Shown: one piece after another, positions 25,672-32,942 of the stretch | Layout of the letters: the number at the start of each line of letters is the position of its first letter | Numbering within the stretch: the first letter of the stretch is position 1 | NCBI GenBank assembly: GCA_021774055.1 | Contig: JAJFJL010000096.1 | Location: 1 to 32,942, forward strand | Reading direction: 5' to 3' | Source: Nitrosomonas sp. | GTDB taxonomy: Bacteria; Pseudomonadota; Gammaproteobacteria; Burkholderiales; Nitrosomonadaceae | DNA length: 32,942 bases | Translations under genes and position numbers: made by a program | The notes under the pieces: model-generated | Database searches by the model: none | Seen by the model: the letters and a program-made list of their open reading frames with translations, nothing else | Told to the model about the DNA's origin: nothing

Positions 25672-26439
25672 TTGAAATTAAAAATCCTTGGTTGTAGCGG
25701 CGGCATTGGAGCAGGCTCTTACACAACGTCTATGCTTCTAGAGACAGATGTTTTAATTGATGCAGGTACCGGCGTAGGTAAGTTAGACATAGCAGAGTTA
25801 ATGCAAATTGACCATATTTTCATCACACATGCACATTTAGACCATGTCGCGTCTATTCCTTTTTTAGTAGATACCGTGGGACACCGACGTAACAAGCCAA
25901 TTACAGTTTATGCCATACAAGAAACCTTAGATGTTTTACAGCAGCATTTATTCAATTGGAAAGTGTGGCCTGATTTCAATGTAATTCCAACTAAAAACGC
26001 GCCATATATGCAGTTTTGTCCTATTTCTGTTGGCACTATGATTAATTTAAATGGATGTAAGATAACGCCACTACCAGCTAATCACTCAATTCCTGCGGTT
26101 GGTTTTCAATTAAATTCAGGTAAAAAAAGTTTAGTTTTTACTGGTGACACAACTAGTAACAATGATTTCTGGGTGGTAGTTAATCAGATTGAAAATCTAG
26201 GTTATTTAATTATTGAATCAGCATTTAGTAATCAAGACATAGAACTGGCTATCAAGTCAAAGCACCTATGTCCTAGTTTATTAGCAGATGAACTGCAAAA
26301 ACTTACTAAGCCAGATATAGAAATTTATATTACCCATTTGCGCCAGGAAATAACTGATTTAACTATGCATGAAATAGCTTCTTGTGTGAGCAAATTTAAT
26401 CCTCAACAATTAATTAATGATCAAGTAATTGAATTTTAA
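25672..26439 (+). CDS. Metallo-beta-lactamase-fold hydrolase, class II cyclic-nucleotide phosphodiesterase-like
   Basis: The 255-residue product has the metal site of the fold: THAHLDH (His53, His55, Asp57, His58), His138 in ANHSIP, Asp159 in FTGDTTSN and His222 in ITHLRQE. The run HAHLDHVASIP resembles the signature of class II 3',5'-cyclic-nucleotide phosphodiesterases (H-x-H-L-D-H-x-x-S/G), so hydrolysis of cAMP or a related nucleotide is the best guess; a general MBL hydrolase is the alternative. The start is TTG with GGAG upstream at good spacing; the first in-frame ATG would remove strand one. It lies 17 bp before the GAF-GspE gene. Confidence 0.85.
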   Translation: MKLKILGCSGGIGAGSYTTSMLLETDVLIDAGTGVGKLDIAELMQIDHIFITHAHLDHVASIPFLVDTVGHRRNKPITVYAIQETLDVLQQHLFNWKVWPDFNVIPTKNAPYMQFCPISVGTMINLNGCKITPLPANHSIPAVGFQLNSGKKSLVFTGDTTSNNDFWVVVNQIENLGYLIIESAFSNQDIELAIKSKHLCPSLLADELQKLTKPDIEIYITHLRQEITDLTMHEIASCVSKFNPQQLINDQVIEF

Positions 26440-26456
26440 AAACTGGAGATAGCGTT

Positions 26457-28823
26457 ATGAATGTTGCATCAGCATCGACAAAAGAACAGACCGGCAATAT
26501 GCGTGACGAATTAGATTTTTCTAATAACCTTCGAATGGTTACTAATAAAATACATGCTGCCAGTGCAATTGACGAAATTATGTTAGAAGTCAGCAAAGAT
26601 ATTTGTGCTTTATTTAATGCCGACCGTTTGACGGTTTATTCACTTAGTGAGGACAAAAAGTCAATTACATCCAGAGTTAAAATTGGCATAGATTCATTCC
26701 AAGATATAAGTTTTCCTGTTACCGAACAGAGCATTATGGGTTATGTTGGTTTAAATAAGAAAATAGTTAATTTAGAAGATGTTTATAACAAAAAAGAATT
26801 AAGCAAGTTAAATGCAAATTTACGTTTTTCACACGAAGTCGACAAGCTAACAGGATATCGCACCAAACAAATGCTTGTAGCTCCTATATTAGATGCAGAC
26901 AAGCAAGTATTAATGGGTATTGTTCAAGTCATTAATAATAAAGAAGATGATCAGTTTTCTGAAAAAATAGTAGCAGGCATTGGTAAAGTTTGTGAAACGC
27001 TGGCGATTGCTTTTAAGCAGCGTCAGAAACCTAAGTTATTACCAACATCTAAATATGAAGGTTTGATTTCTAATGCGGTTATCTCTGCCTCTGAATTTGA
27101 ATCAGCAACTCGTAGCGCACGTGAAAAAGGTTGCGATCTAGAAGAAGTGTTAATTAATGATTTAAAAGTTAAACCTGCATTAATTGGTAAAGCATTATCT
27201 CTATTCTTTGGGGTTAAATATGAACCTTATAAGCCTGACCGAATTAAGCCGGTATATTTACTAAAAAATTTGAAACGTGATTATGTTGAAAGTAATGCCT
27301 GGATACCTATTGATGATATTAAAGATGGTTTGGTAATACTGTCTCTTGACCCAGAAAAAATAAAGTCTCAACGAATTGTCAATAATATTTTTCCAAAACA
27401 TAAGGTTACTTATGTGGTTTGCACCAACCAAGAATTTAAAGCAACACTAGACTTGTTTTATGGTGATGAAATAGGGGATACCGGCAATATTGATGACATG
27501 CTGTCTGGTCTTACCGAAATAGAAGAAGAAGTTGCTGACGAAGAAGATGAAACCTCAGCAGCATCTGAGAATGAATTAGTGAAGCTGGTGAACAAACTGA
27601 TTATTGATGCTTATAAGATGGGGGCTTCTGATATCCATGTTGAGCCTTATCCAGGCAAAGAAAAAACTAAAATTCGTTTTCGCATAGACGGTTCGTTAAT
27701 GCCTTACGTTGAGATTCCTTCTGGTTATCGTAATGCACTAGTAACACGAATTAAAGTTATGTGTGATCTAGATATCTCAGAGAAACGTAAACCACAAGAT
27801 GGCAAAATAAGATTTAGAAAATATGGCCCATTAGATATTGAATTGCGAGTGGCAACAATGCCGTCTGCGGGCGGTTTGGAAGATGTTGTTATGCGTATCT
27901 TAGCATCCGGAGAGCCTATTCCACTGAATAAAATGGGTTTTACGACACATAATGAGCAAGCACTTGAAAAAATAATCAGTAAGCCTTATGGCTTGTTCTT
28001 TGTCTGTGGTCCAACCGGGTCAGGAAAAACAACAACCCTGCATTCAGTTCTGAAGCATATTAATCGTCCAGAAACAAAAATATGGACCGCTGAAGATCCA
28101 GTTGAAATTACCCAAAAAGGACTACGTCAAGTCCAAATAAATAACAAAGCTGGGTTAACTTTCCCGCTAGTAATGCGGTCATTTCTACGTGCAGATCCTG
28201 ACGTTATCATGGTGGGAGAAATGCGTGATAAAGAAACTACTGCTATTGGTATTGAAGCTTCACTTACTGGTCACTTAGTATTTGCAACATTACATACCAA
28301 CAGTGCTGCCGAATCAGTAATTCGTTTATTAGATATGGGTATGGATCCATTCAACTTTGCCGATGCTTTATTAGGTATCTTGGCACAACGTTTAGCTAAG
28401 CGCCTATGCAAATGTAAAAAAGCACATGTTGCCAGCAAGGATGAGATTGAACGGTTATTAATTGAATATTGTGAAGAATTAAAAAATACTGATCGTTTTA
28501 AGAGTGACTCTGATGCCGCTTATGAGGAGATTCGTACCAATTGGGTCAAGTTGTATGGTAATAAAAAAGGAGAACTCACATTATACAAGCCAGTTGGTTG
28601 CGATAACTGTGTTAATACTGGCTTTAGTGGTCGTGTTGCATTACATGAATTATTAACTGCGACAGCTGTATTTAAAAAGAATATTCAAGAACATGCCCGT
28701 GTTGCGGAAATGGTGGCTACAGCATTAGGTGATGGCATGCGTACACTAAAGCAAGATGGCATAGAAAAAGTGTTACAGGGGATAACCGATATCCATCATG
28801 TGCGGGTGGTGTGTATTAAGTAG
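26457..28823 (+). CDS. GAF-domain GspE/PilB-family secretion/pilus ATPase
   Basis: This hexameric ATPase would power assembly of a type II secretion or type IV pilus-like filament. The 788-residue protein has an N-terminal GAF domain (about 25-180), an MshEN-like domain (about 190-335), an acidic linker (EIEEEVADEEDE, near 357-368) and a T2SSE ATPase domain. Visible motifs are Walker A GPTGSGKTTT near 519, LRADPDVIMVGEMRD near 580, the His box TGHLVFATLHTNSA and the zinc cysteines CKC near 652 and CDNC near 715; the first pair is CxC instead of the usual CxxC. No inner-membrane platform or pseudopilin gene is adjacent. The GAF domain suggests control by a small ligand, perhaps linked to the hydrolase before it. 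Confidence 0.9.
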   Translation: MNVASASTKEQTGNMRDELDFSNNLRMVTNKIHAASAIDEIMLEVSKDICALFNADRLTVYSLSEDKKSITSRVKIGIDSFQDISFPVTEQSIMGYVGLNKKIVNLEDVYNKKELSKLNANLRFSHEVDKLTGYRTKQMLVAPILDADKQVLMGIVQVINNKEDDQFSEKIVAGIGKVCETLAIAFKQRQKPKLLPTSKYEGLISNAVISASEFESATRSAREKGCDLEEVLINDLKVKPALIGKALSLFFGVKYEPYKPDRIKPVYLLKNLKRDYVESNAWIPIDDIKDGLVILSLDPEKIKSQRIVNNIFPKHKVTYVVCTNQEFKATLDLFYGDEIGDTGNIDDMLSGLTEIEEEVADEEDETSAASENELVKLVNKLIIDAYKMGASDIHVEPYPGKEKTKIRFRIDGSLMPYVEIPSGYRNALVTRIKVMCDLDISEKRKPQDGKIRFRKYGPLDIELRVATMPSAGGLEDVVMRILASGEPIPLNKMGFTTHNEQALEKIISKPYGLFFVCGPTGSGKTTTLHSVLKHINRPETKIWTAEDPVEITQKGLRQVQINNKAGLTFPLVMRSFLRADPDVIMVGEMRDKETTAIGIEASLTGHLVFATLHTNSAAESVIRLLDMGMDPFNFADALLGILAQRLAKRLCKCKKAHVASKDEIERLLIEYCEELKNTDRFKSDSDAAYEEIRTNWVKLYGNKKGELTLYKPVGCDNCVNTGFSGRVALHELLTATAVFKKNIQEHARVAEMVATALGDGMRTLKQDGIEKVLQGITDIHHVRVVCIK

Positions 28824-28857
28824 ATGCACTTTTTAGCGTAGCGTGACGAAAAATGTC

Positions 28858-28892
28858 TGTGGGTGACAAATTACGGCAGATTGTTACCCACA
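28858..28892 (+). terminator. Hairpin downstream of the GAF-GspE gene
   Basis: TGTGGGTGACAA pairs with TTGTTACCCACA (12 bp with one wobble pair) around an 11-nt loop, 35 bp after the stop codon. Only TTATTT follows, so it is a weak rho-independent terminator or a 3' end protector rather than a canonical one. Confidence 0.45.
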
Positions 28893-28979
28893 TTATTTGC
28901 GATAACTCAACTTGAAACAAGTTTACTGCCTCCTATAATTTTACAAAGCTAGCCGGGGCCTCTACTTTTCTCCCAAAAC

Positions 28980-29012
28980 AAAAAAAACACCCCGCGAGCG
29001 AGGTGTTTTTTT
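28980..29012 (-). terminator. Rho-independent terminator for the pilin gene
   Basis: On the minus strand CACCTCG pairs with CGGGGTG around the loop CTCG, followed by a run of T. It lies 93 bp past the pilin stop codon. On the plus strand the same bases give a slightly weaker stem (one C-A mismatch), also followed by T residues, so it probably also stops transcription coming from the convergent GAF-GspE gene. Confidence 0.85.
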
Positions 29013-29097
29013 GTTTGATTATTTCAGCCGTAATTGACAGATGGCGCTGCATTTATCCGTCCTACGCACAGGAAGCTACGAATAGCCCGCAACTCAA

Positions 29098-29556
29098 TTA
29101 GCAAATTGCGCCGGCGGCACGTGTGGTGCAGCCACCTGTTTTAACCCAAGCTACAGCTCCCGTAGCAGCTGTGTACGTTGGAGTAAGTATCATAGTGTCT
29201 GCTGCTACGACACCATTTGCCGCAACAGGTGTAGCGGTTATTACACCGGCACCACCTACTACCACGGAAGTTACTACAGCTGTAGCAACAAGCATATCAT
29301 CTGAAACCTCAATGGCCGCACGAGCGCCCGTAGCCGCTACGGCAACAGCATCAGCAGCAGCATTTAAACAATTGCCAGTTTGTATGCATACCTCAATACT
29401 TGTTTTATATGGTGTTGTCGCACTAACAACTTCTGTATATCTTGCTTTTACCATGTAATTTTGATAAGCAGGAACCGCCACTGCGGCCAAAATACCAATA
29501 ATCGCTACAACGATCATCAATTCAATGAGTGTGAAACCTTTTTGTGCTTGTTGCAT
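29098..29556 (-). CDS. pilA: Type IV pilin (PilA-like major pilin)
   Basis: Type IVa pilins polymerise into surface fibres for twitching, adhesion or DNA uptake. The 152-residue prepilin has a short basic leader ending in KG, cleavage before Phe8, the conserved [20 protein letters not shown] helix with Glu at mature position 5, and YQNYMVKAR. The C-terminal disulfide loop is [10 protein letters not shown]; another Cys pair is CIQTGNC. The globular part is unusually rich in Ala, Val, Gly and Thr with few charges. AAGGAG sits 8 nt before the ATG. A sigma-54-type promoter lies upstream. No other pil gene is adjacent, apart from the GspE/PilB-like ATPase on the opposite strand. Confidence 0.93.
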   Translation of the reverse strand: MQQAQKGFTLIELMIVVAIIGILAAVAVPAYQNYMVKARYTEVVSATTPYKTSIEVCIQTGNCLNAAADAVAVAATGARAAIEVSDDMLVATAVVTSVVVGGAGVITATPVAANGVVAADTMILTPTYTAATGAVAWVKTGGCTTRAAGAIC

Positions 29557-29611
29557 GAGAGTATCTCCTTAAAATGTTTAATTGCACATTAAGCATGTGT
29601 ACTTTAGTATA

Positions 29612-29627
29612 TGCAATTTTCATGCCA
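29612..29627 (-). promoter_or_regulatory. Sigma-54 promoter of the pilin gene
   Basis: On the minus strand TGGCAT-GAAAA-TTGCA has the GG and GC pairs exactly 10 nt apart, as the -24/-12 consensus requires. It differs from TGGCAC in one base. Transcription would start about 45 nt before the pilin ATG. RpoN with the PilS/PilR system controls many type IV pilin genes, so control by PilR is likely, but no PilR site was identified. Confidence 0.8.
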
Positions 29628-29762
29628 GAAATTAGTTTTGATAAAAATATATTGTGGAGTTCTGGGGACACAATACTTAATTTCAGACAATTCAATATGC
29701 TGCCTCAATAAGTATTTTAAGTTAGAATGTGACGCTTAATTATTTGTAATGTGAGAAGAATT

Positions 29763-30332
29763 ATGGATACGAATCAGCCTACCTATAACGACATCTTAAG
29801 ACTTTTTCAAGAAACTGACCGTAAATTCCGAGAAACCGATCTTAAATTCCAGAAAACAGGTCGTAAATTTCAAGAAACACAACGTGAAATCAAATTAGTA
29901 AGTGAGTCTATCGGTAGATTGGGCAACCGTTTAGGTGATTTTGTCGAAGAAATGGTTAGGCCCGCTGTAGTACGCTTATTTCAGGAGCGTGGCATTGATG
30001 TTCATGAGGTACATCGTGGAGTTGAGGCTCGCCGTGGTAGTGACGAGATTGAAATTGATTTGCTAGTCGTTAACACAACGGATGTAGTGGTTGTTGAGTG
30101 TAAAAGTATGTTAAGCATTGATGATATTAAGCATCATTTAACAAATTTAAACAAGATAAAAAAGTTATTGCCCACATATTCAGAGAAAAATGTAATGGGC
30201 GCGGTGGCGGCTATGGTGCTGCCAGACAATGTCGGTCGTTATGCTTATAAGCAAGGATTATTTGTGATAGCACAATCAGGAGATCATTTGTTAATCCGCA
30301 ACGATGATAAATTCAAGCCTAATATTTGGTGA
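29763..30332 (+). CDS. PD-(D/E)XK nuclease-like protein with heptad N-terminus (DUF3782 type)
   Basis: The 189-residue product has two parts. Residues about 12-60 are charged coiled coil with a seven-residue repeat (FRETDLKFQKTGRKFQET). The rest looks like a PD-(D/E)XK core: GDFVEEMVRPAVVRLFQERG, then EIDLLVVN with an acidic residue, and VVVVECKS with the E-x-K pair. Such proteins are widespread in cyanobacteria and some proteobacteria, and their function is not established. A GTG four codons upstream is possible, but GAGAAG before the ATG at 29763 favours the ATG. It stands alone between the pilin gene and the chaperone-like operon. Nuclease activity is inferred from motifs only. Confidence 0.78.
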   Translation: MDTNQPTYNDILRLFQETDRKFRETDLKFQKTGRKFQETQREIKLVSESIGRLGNRLGDFVEEMVRPAVVRLFQERGIDVHEVHRGVEARRGSDEIEIDLLVVNTTDVVVVECKSMLSIDDIKHHLTNLNKIKKLLPTYSEKNVMGAVAAMVLPDNVGRYAYKQGLFVIAQSGDHLLIRNDDKFKPNIW

Positions 30333-30537
30333 ATTCAGCACGCTAAGAAAGAGTTATGGAACTCCAGAATTCGCTGTGTGCAGAGGAACGCTGAGTAGAT
30401 TGAATAAGTGAGTCTTAATCCAGCATTAACGGTAAGATCAACCGCACGCAGTAGTGCCTCCATTAAACTTGATTGCTGGGGTATTGATTAATCTCAGTTA
30501 GGGCTGATACATGCCCCCAAGGCTTTAGAATTACAAA

Positions 30538-31002
30538 CTAATTTGTTAATGAATTAAGTACAGTAATCACCTCGGCTTTTCTTAGAGTGACATTGTTCTG
30601 ATTGTCAATGTAACCATTCTTAATAACAGAAAGGATTACTTCATTCTCCATATCAGTAACCTCTTTAGTATCAATTATTTTACAATAACCCATCTTAGCT
30701 TTATTTTCTGGAAATTTTATTTGAGTGATATTTCTAGATTTAAGTAAACGTACAATTTTTTTATGCAGGATACGGGTACTTTTTATGTAGTTTCTAGATG
30801 TTTTATCTAAGGTGTGCTCTTTGTCTTGTAGTGATTCATCTAGTCTTTCGAATATATCCAAGATATCAAATAATTCTTTATATAAATCATGTTCTTTAGT
30901 TTTAAAGGATTCTTCTTGATTCTTAATAGTATTGGTTAGTTGCGCAATTTCCTGCTGAAACTGAGTTAGTTTAACTTTTAAAAATTCTTTTGCTTGCTTC
31001 AT
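30538..31002 (-). CDS. Diverged GrpE-like nucleotide exchange factor
   Basis: The 154-residue product has the GrpE layout: a long coiled coil (about 1-50), a helical segment LYKELFDILDIFERLDESL like the four-helix dimer region, and a C-terminal beta part (MGYCKIIDTKEVTDMENEV and ITVLNSL) like the Hsp70-contacting wing. It is clearly diverged from housekeeping GrpE: the region before MGY is short and the usual GY-x-L wording near the end is changed. The ATG overlaps the stop of the J-like gene (ATGA). It is the last gene of the operon. GrpE assignment is moderate; a plain coiled-coil protein is the alternative. Confidence 0.72.
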   Translation of the reverse strand: MKQAKEFLKVKLTQFQQEIAQLTNTIKNQEESFKTKEHDLYKELFDILDIFERLDESLQDKEHTLDKTSRNYIKSTRILHKKIVRLLKSRNITQIKFPENKAKMGYCKIIDTKEVTDMENEVILSVIKNGYIDNQNNVTLRKAEVITVLNSLTN

Positions 31003-31274
31003 ATTGTTTCATCAAAACAGGATAATCTCTTTAAATCATTAGTAGCTGACGTTGTATTATTTGGTCGTTCAGGAAGTTGGTTGCATGAGCTTGGTATTTC
31101 TATAAAATTAATAAAGTCATGACTTGCTTTAATGACTGGATTCATAAGTTCTTTTTGAGCAATTGCTATTTCTTGAACGGAATATTCCTTGTTTCGCATT
31201 GCCAATGTAACAGCCTGAATAATCTCCTTTTGGGTCATACCCCTGCTAGCATTCAATACCTCATATGGATTCAT
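30999..31274 (-). CDS. J-domain-like small protein without HPD
   Basis: The 91-residue product begins MNPYEVLNASRGMTQKEIIQ, which resembles helix I and the start of helix II of a J-domain (xYYEVLGV...). Where the HPD signature should be there is RNKEYSVQE, followed by a helix-III-like AQKELMNPVIKASHDF. Without HPD it should not stimulate an Hsp70 ATPase in the classical way; it may be a J-like adaptor. The C-terminal 30 residues are polar and probably disordered. GAGGAG lies just before the ATG. It lies 2 bp after the TPR gene stop and overlaps the GrpE-like gene by 4 bp. Confidence 0.7.
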   Translation of the reverse strand: MNPYEVLNASRGMTQKEIIQAVTLAMRNKEYSVQEIAIAQKELMNPVIKASHDFINFIEIPSSCNQLPERPNNTTSATNDLKRLSCFDETI

Positions 31275-31276
31275 TG

Positions 31277-32942
31277 CTACTCCTCAAGATCTTGTAATAA
31301 CTCATGAATTTCATCCACTAGAAAATGATCTGGATCTAAGCTTACAGTCCAGTCATAACATTCTTTTAGAAAGAAAATCCTCTGGGTATTTGTGTCATAC
31401 CAATGAGTTCCATTAACAATAGCTTCTATCCACTGAAAAAAATTATTTTTTACTTCTTGGTGCTTAGTTTGGCGCGCCATGGTACATGCCTTGTTTATTT
31501 TATGTCTATCAAAAAGATCATCCATTTTTTGGATTTCTAATTTTATTTCAAATAGTTCTGCTCCTTTTATGGCTAATGCATTATCTGGATCTAACTGTAA
31601 TGCTTTTTTAAACATTACCTGCATTACTTTATTACTGACGCTCTTTTCATTGTTTACTAGTATCGCTGCACGTGTGCTTATTACCATTGAAAGAAATTTA
31701 CTTATAGATATAGATGGATGCTTCTTATGCAATGCAATTAAAAATTCTTCATAATGAAATAATATATCTGCATCACTGGGTGTAAAAGATCTGTTTGTGA
31801 ACTCTTGTTCTTGAGATGGACTAATTTCAAACCAAGCTATTGCTGCATTAATAAGTCGTTTAGGCCATTCTTTGCCATTATCTAAACAATGTTTCCCATA
31901 GGCAAAATTTACTTTATGCCTGCCATATTCTTCGAATTTATTCCTTTCTGTAACCTGAGGCAAACAATCAATAGCTTCTTCATATGCTTGTTGTTCCATT
32001 AGGTATAAACTTGGCATGGCTAACGAGTAATAACTACCAGTTCGCAAACTGCTTTCTTTATCATTAAAGTCTGTTTGATGTTCTTGAATAAAATCAAGAA
32101 TCTGATCTGATTTATTTAATTGTTTGGCGATTCTAGGTGTGCAAAGTAAATCAGTAAAAGATTTTTGATCTACAAATAATGAATGCAGGTTATTTAATAA
32201 TGATTTTTCTAAATTCCAGATAGAGCGTTCTTTTTCTGTATTTACTGATTTATTGATTAATTCTTCCGCCATACAGAGTAATTTCTGGCGTATCTTAATT
32301 TCTTCTTCTTGAGGAATTGACTGATCCAATTTAAGATTAAATATAGCACTTAACCAGTACAGGCAAAGACCTGATATATCACCATTTAATTCAGCCAGTT
32401 TGAAGCTTGTTTTTGCGTATAAGTTTATTGTTAGGTTATTTGTTTCGGGTGGTGCATTATTAAGCAGTATTTTAATTTCCGCATACTTTTTATTTTCCCA
32501 AAGTTCTTCAACCAAGGTGTATTTACAATAATCTACTAAATTATCAAGATTATGATTTGTAGATGATTCCTGAAGATATATTGCTATTTTATAGGTTTCA
32601 GTAGCGTCTGTATTTTGTTCTAGTCGATCATAAAGATTATCTAGCAATAGCGCTTGGGTGTTGTTTTTTTGTGATAAAAAGCTAACATCTTGAGATTCAA
32701 GATGTTCCCAATTTCTTAAGCATTCATAATAGTTACCTGTTTTTGCTAAGCTAAAACCAAAGTTATAACTAGCCTCACAATCTAAAGTGTCTAATTGTTG
32801 AAAAGCTGTAATAGCTTGTTCATAATTTTCAGCTTTAACTAAACAGCAGGCTTTTCTTGATAATATCGCTTGTTCTGAATGGATAGCAAATGCTTTCTCA
32901 TATTGTGTTGCTGCTTGCAGGTACTCACCAGATGCTTCAGCA
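31277..32942 (-). CDS. TPR-repeat protein, N-terminus beyond the window
   Basis: The frame is open to the right edge with no stop, so at least 554 residues are visible and the true start lies outside. A TTG at 32647 is an internal codon, because upstream sequence continues the same helical repeat pattern (YLQAATQYEKAFAIHSEQA, YEQAITAFQQLDTLD, YYECLRNWEHLE). The protein is a series of tetratricopeptide-like helical pairs, including KKALQLDPDNALAIKGAELF. No membrane segment is visible. It precedes the J-like gene by 2 bp. Its place before J- and GrpE-like genes suggests a substrate or Hsp70 docking scaffold. Confidence 0.8.
   Translation of the reverse strand, partial: AEASGEYLQAATQYEKAFAIHSEQAILSRKACCLVKAENYEQAITAFQQLDTLDCEASYNFGFSLAKTGNYYECLRNWEHLESQDVSFLSQKNNTQALLLDNLYDRLEQNTDATETYKIAIYLQESSTNHNLDNLVDYCKYTLVEELWENKKYAEIKILLNNAPPETNNLTINLYAKTSFKLAELNGDISGLCLYWLSAIFNLKLDQSIPQEEEIKIRQKLLCMAEELINKSVNTEKERSIWNLEKSLLNNLHSLFVDQKSFTDLLCTPRIAKQLNKSDQILDFIQEHQTDFNDKESSLRTGSYYSLAMPSLYLMEQQAYEEAIDCLPQVTERNKFEEYGRHKVNFAYGKHCLDNGKEWPKRLINAAIAWFEISPSQEQEFTNRSFTPSDADILFHYEEFLIALHKKHPSISISKFLSMVISTRAAILVNNEKSVSNKVMQVMFKKALQLDPDNALAIKGAELFEIKLEIQKMDDLFDRHKINKACTMARQTKHQEVKNNFFQWIEAIVNGTHWYDTNTQRIFFLKECYDWTVSLDPDHFLVDEIHELLQDLEE

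Noticed and set aside
29123-29458. Plus-strand open frame of 111 codons, Ala/Thr/Val rich
   Set aside because: Exact antisense of the pilin gene; its composition mirrors the low-complexity pilin codons.
29650-29675. Hairpin TATTGTG...CACAATA with GGAGTTCTGGGGA loop as a remnant of a REP-associated (IS200-like) element
   Set aside because: The motif recalls such flanks, and GGAACTCCAGAATTC at about 30359 may be related, but the pieces are too short to assign.
31277-32647. A complete 456-residue gene starting at TTG 32647
   Set aside because: The same frame stays open to the window end and the upstream residues continue the TPR pattern, so the TTG is internal.
1-32942. tRNA, rRNA or riboswitch genes
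   Set aside because: No cloverleaf ends, CCA tails, rRNA motifs or recognisable aptamer cores were seen on either strand by eye; a covariance-model scan was not possible.

Overview
The window is AT-rich bacterial chromosome that looks betaproteobacterial, probably close to Nitrosomonadales. The pointers are the order hisC-B-H-A-F-I-E-hinT-tatA-B-C, a fdxA-type 7Fe ferredoxin, an AddA/AddB-like pair of the kind common in Beta- and Gammaproteobacteria, a MotD-type stator protein and a sigma-54-type promoter before a type IV pilin gene. The taxon is inferred from gene order and protein style. No rRNA, tRNA, prophage, transposase gene or CRISPR array was seen.

Layout. 1-122: edge of a palindromic repeat. 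124-10702 (minus): one long head-to-tail run, hisC, hisB, hisH, hisA, hisF, hisI, hisE, hinT, tatA, tatB, tatC, mfd (histidine synthesis, HIT hydrolase, Tat export, transcription-coupled repair). hisG and hisD are not at its head. 10976-11767 (plus): a ZIP metal transporter. 11891-18450 (minus): ferredoxin, AddB-like nuclease and AddA-like helicase-nuclease, closely spaced or coupled. 19053-19889 (plus): motD without a motC, ending 8 bp inside the convergent membrane-anchored peroxiredoxin gene. 20430-23362 (minus): prfC and a proline iminopeptidase. 24185-28823 (plus): a small helical protein, a patatin phospholipase, a class II cyclic-nucleotide phosphodiesterase-like metallo-hydrolase and a GAF-MshEN-GspE ATPase. 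29098-29556 (minus): type IV pilin. 29763-30332 (plus): a PD-(D/E)XK nuclease-like protein. 30538 to the right edge (minus): a coupled TPR / J-like / GrpE-like operon, cut by the window end.

The most striking non-coding signal is a dense set of short palindromic elements filling almost every intergenic gap. I separate six families, labelled here R1 (158 bp, perfect 28-bp ends), R2 (CTAAATAACC type), R3 (CTAGGAG type), R4 (CCTAGATCCTGCA type, about seven copies), R5 (179 bp, nested inside an R2 copy with a 6-bp target duplication) and R6 (CGTCATTCC type), plus a perfect 28-bp palindrome inside the his operon. In R2 and R3 the two arms of each copy stay complementary although the arm sequences differ between copies, so pairing is maintained or repeatedly corrected. 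Elements sit 8-30 bp from several start or stop codons (pip, prfC, motD, mfd) and inside the tat and his runs, so they may shape mRNA ends and stability.

The best candidate for an undescribed protein system is the TPR / J-like / GrpE-like operon at 30538-32942. It carries a J-like protein without an HPD motif and a diverged GrpE, which predicts a dedicated Hsp70 just outside the right edge. A second candidate is the patatin / cyclic-nucleotide phosphodiesterase-like / GAF-GspE cluster.
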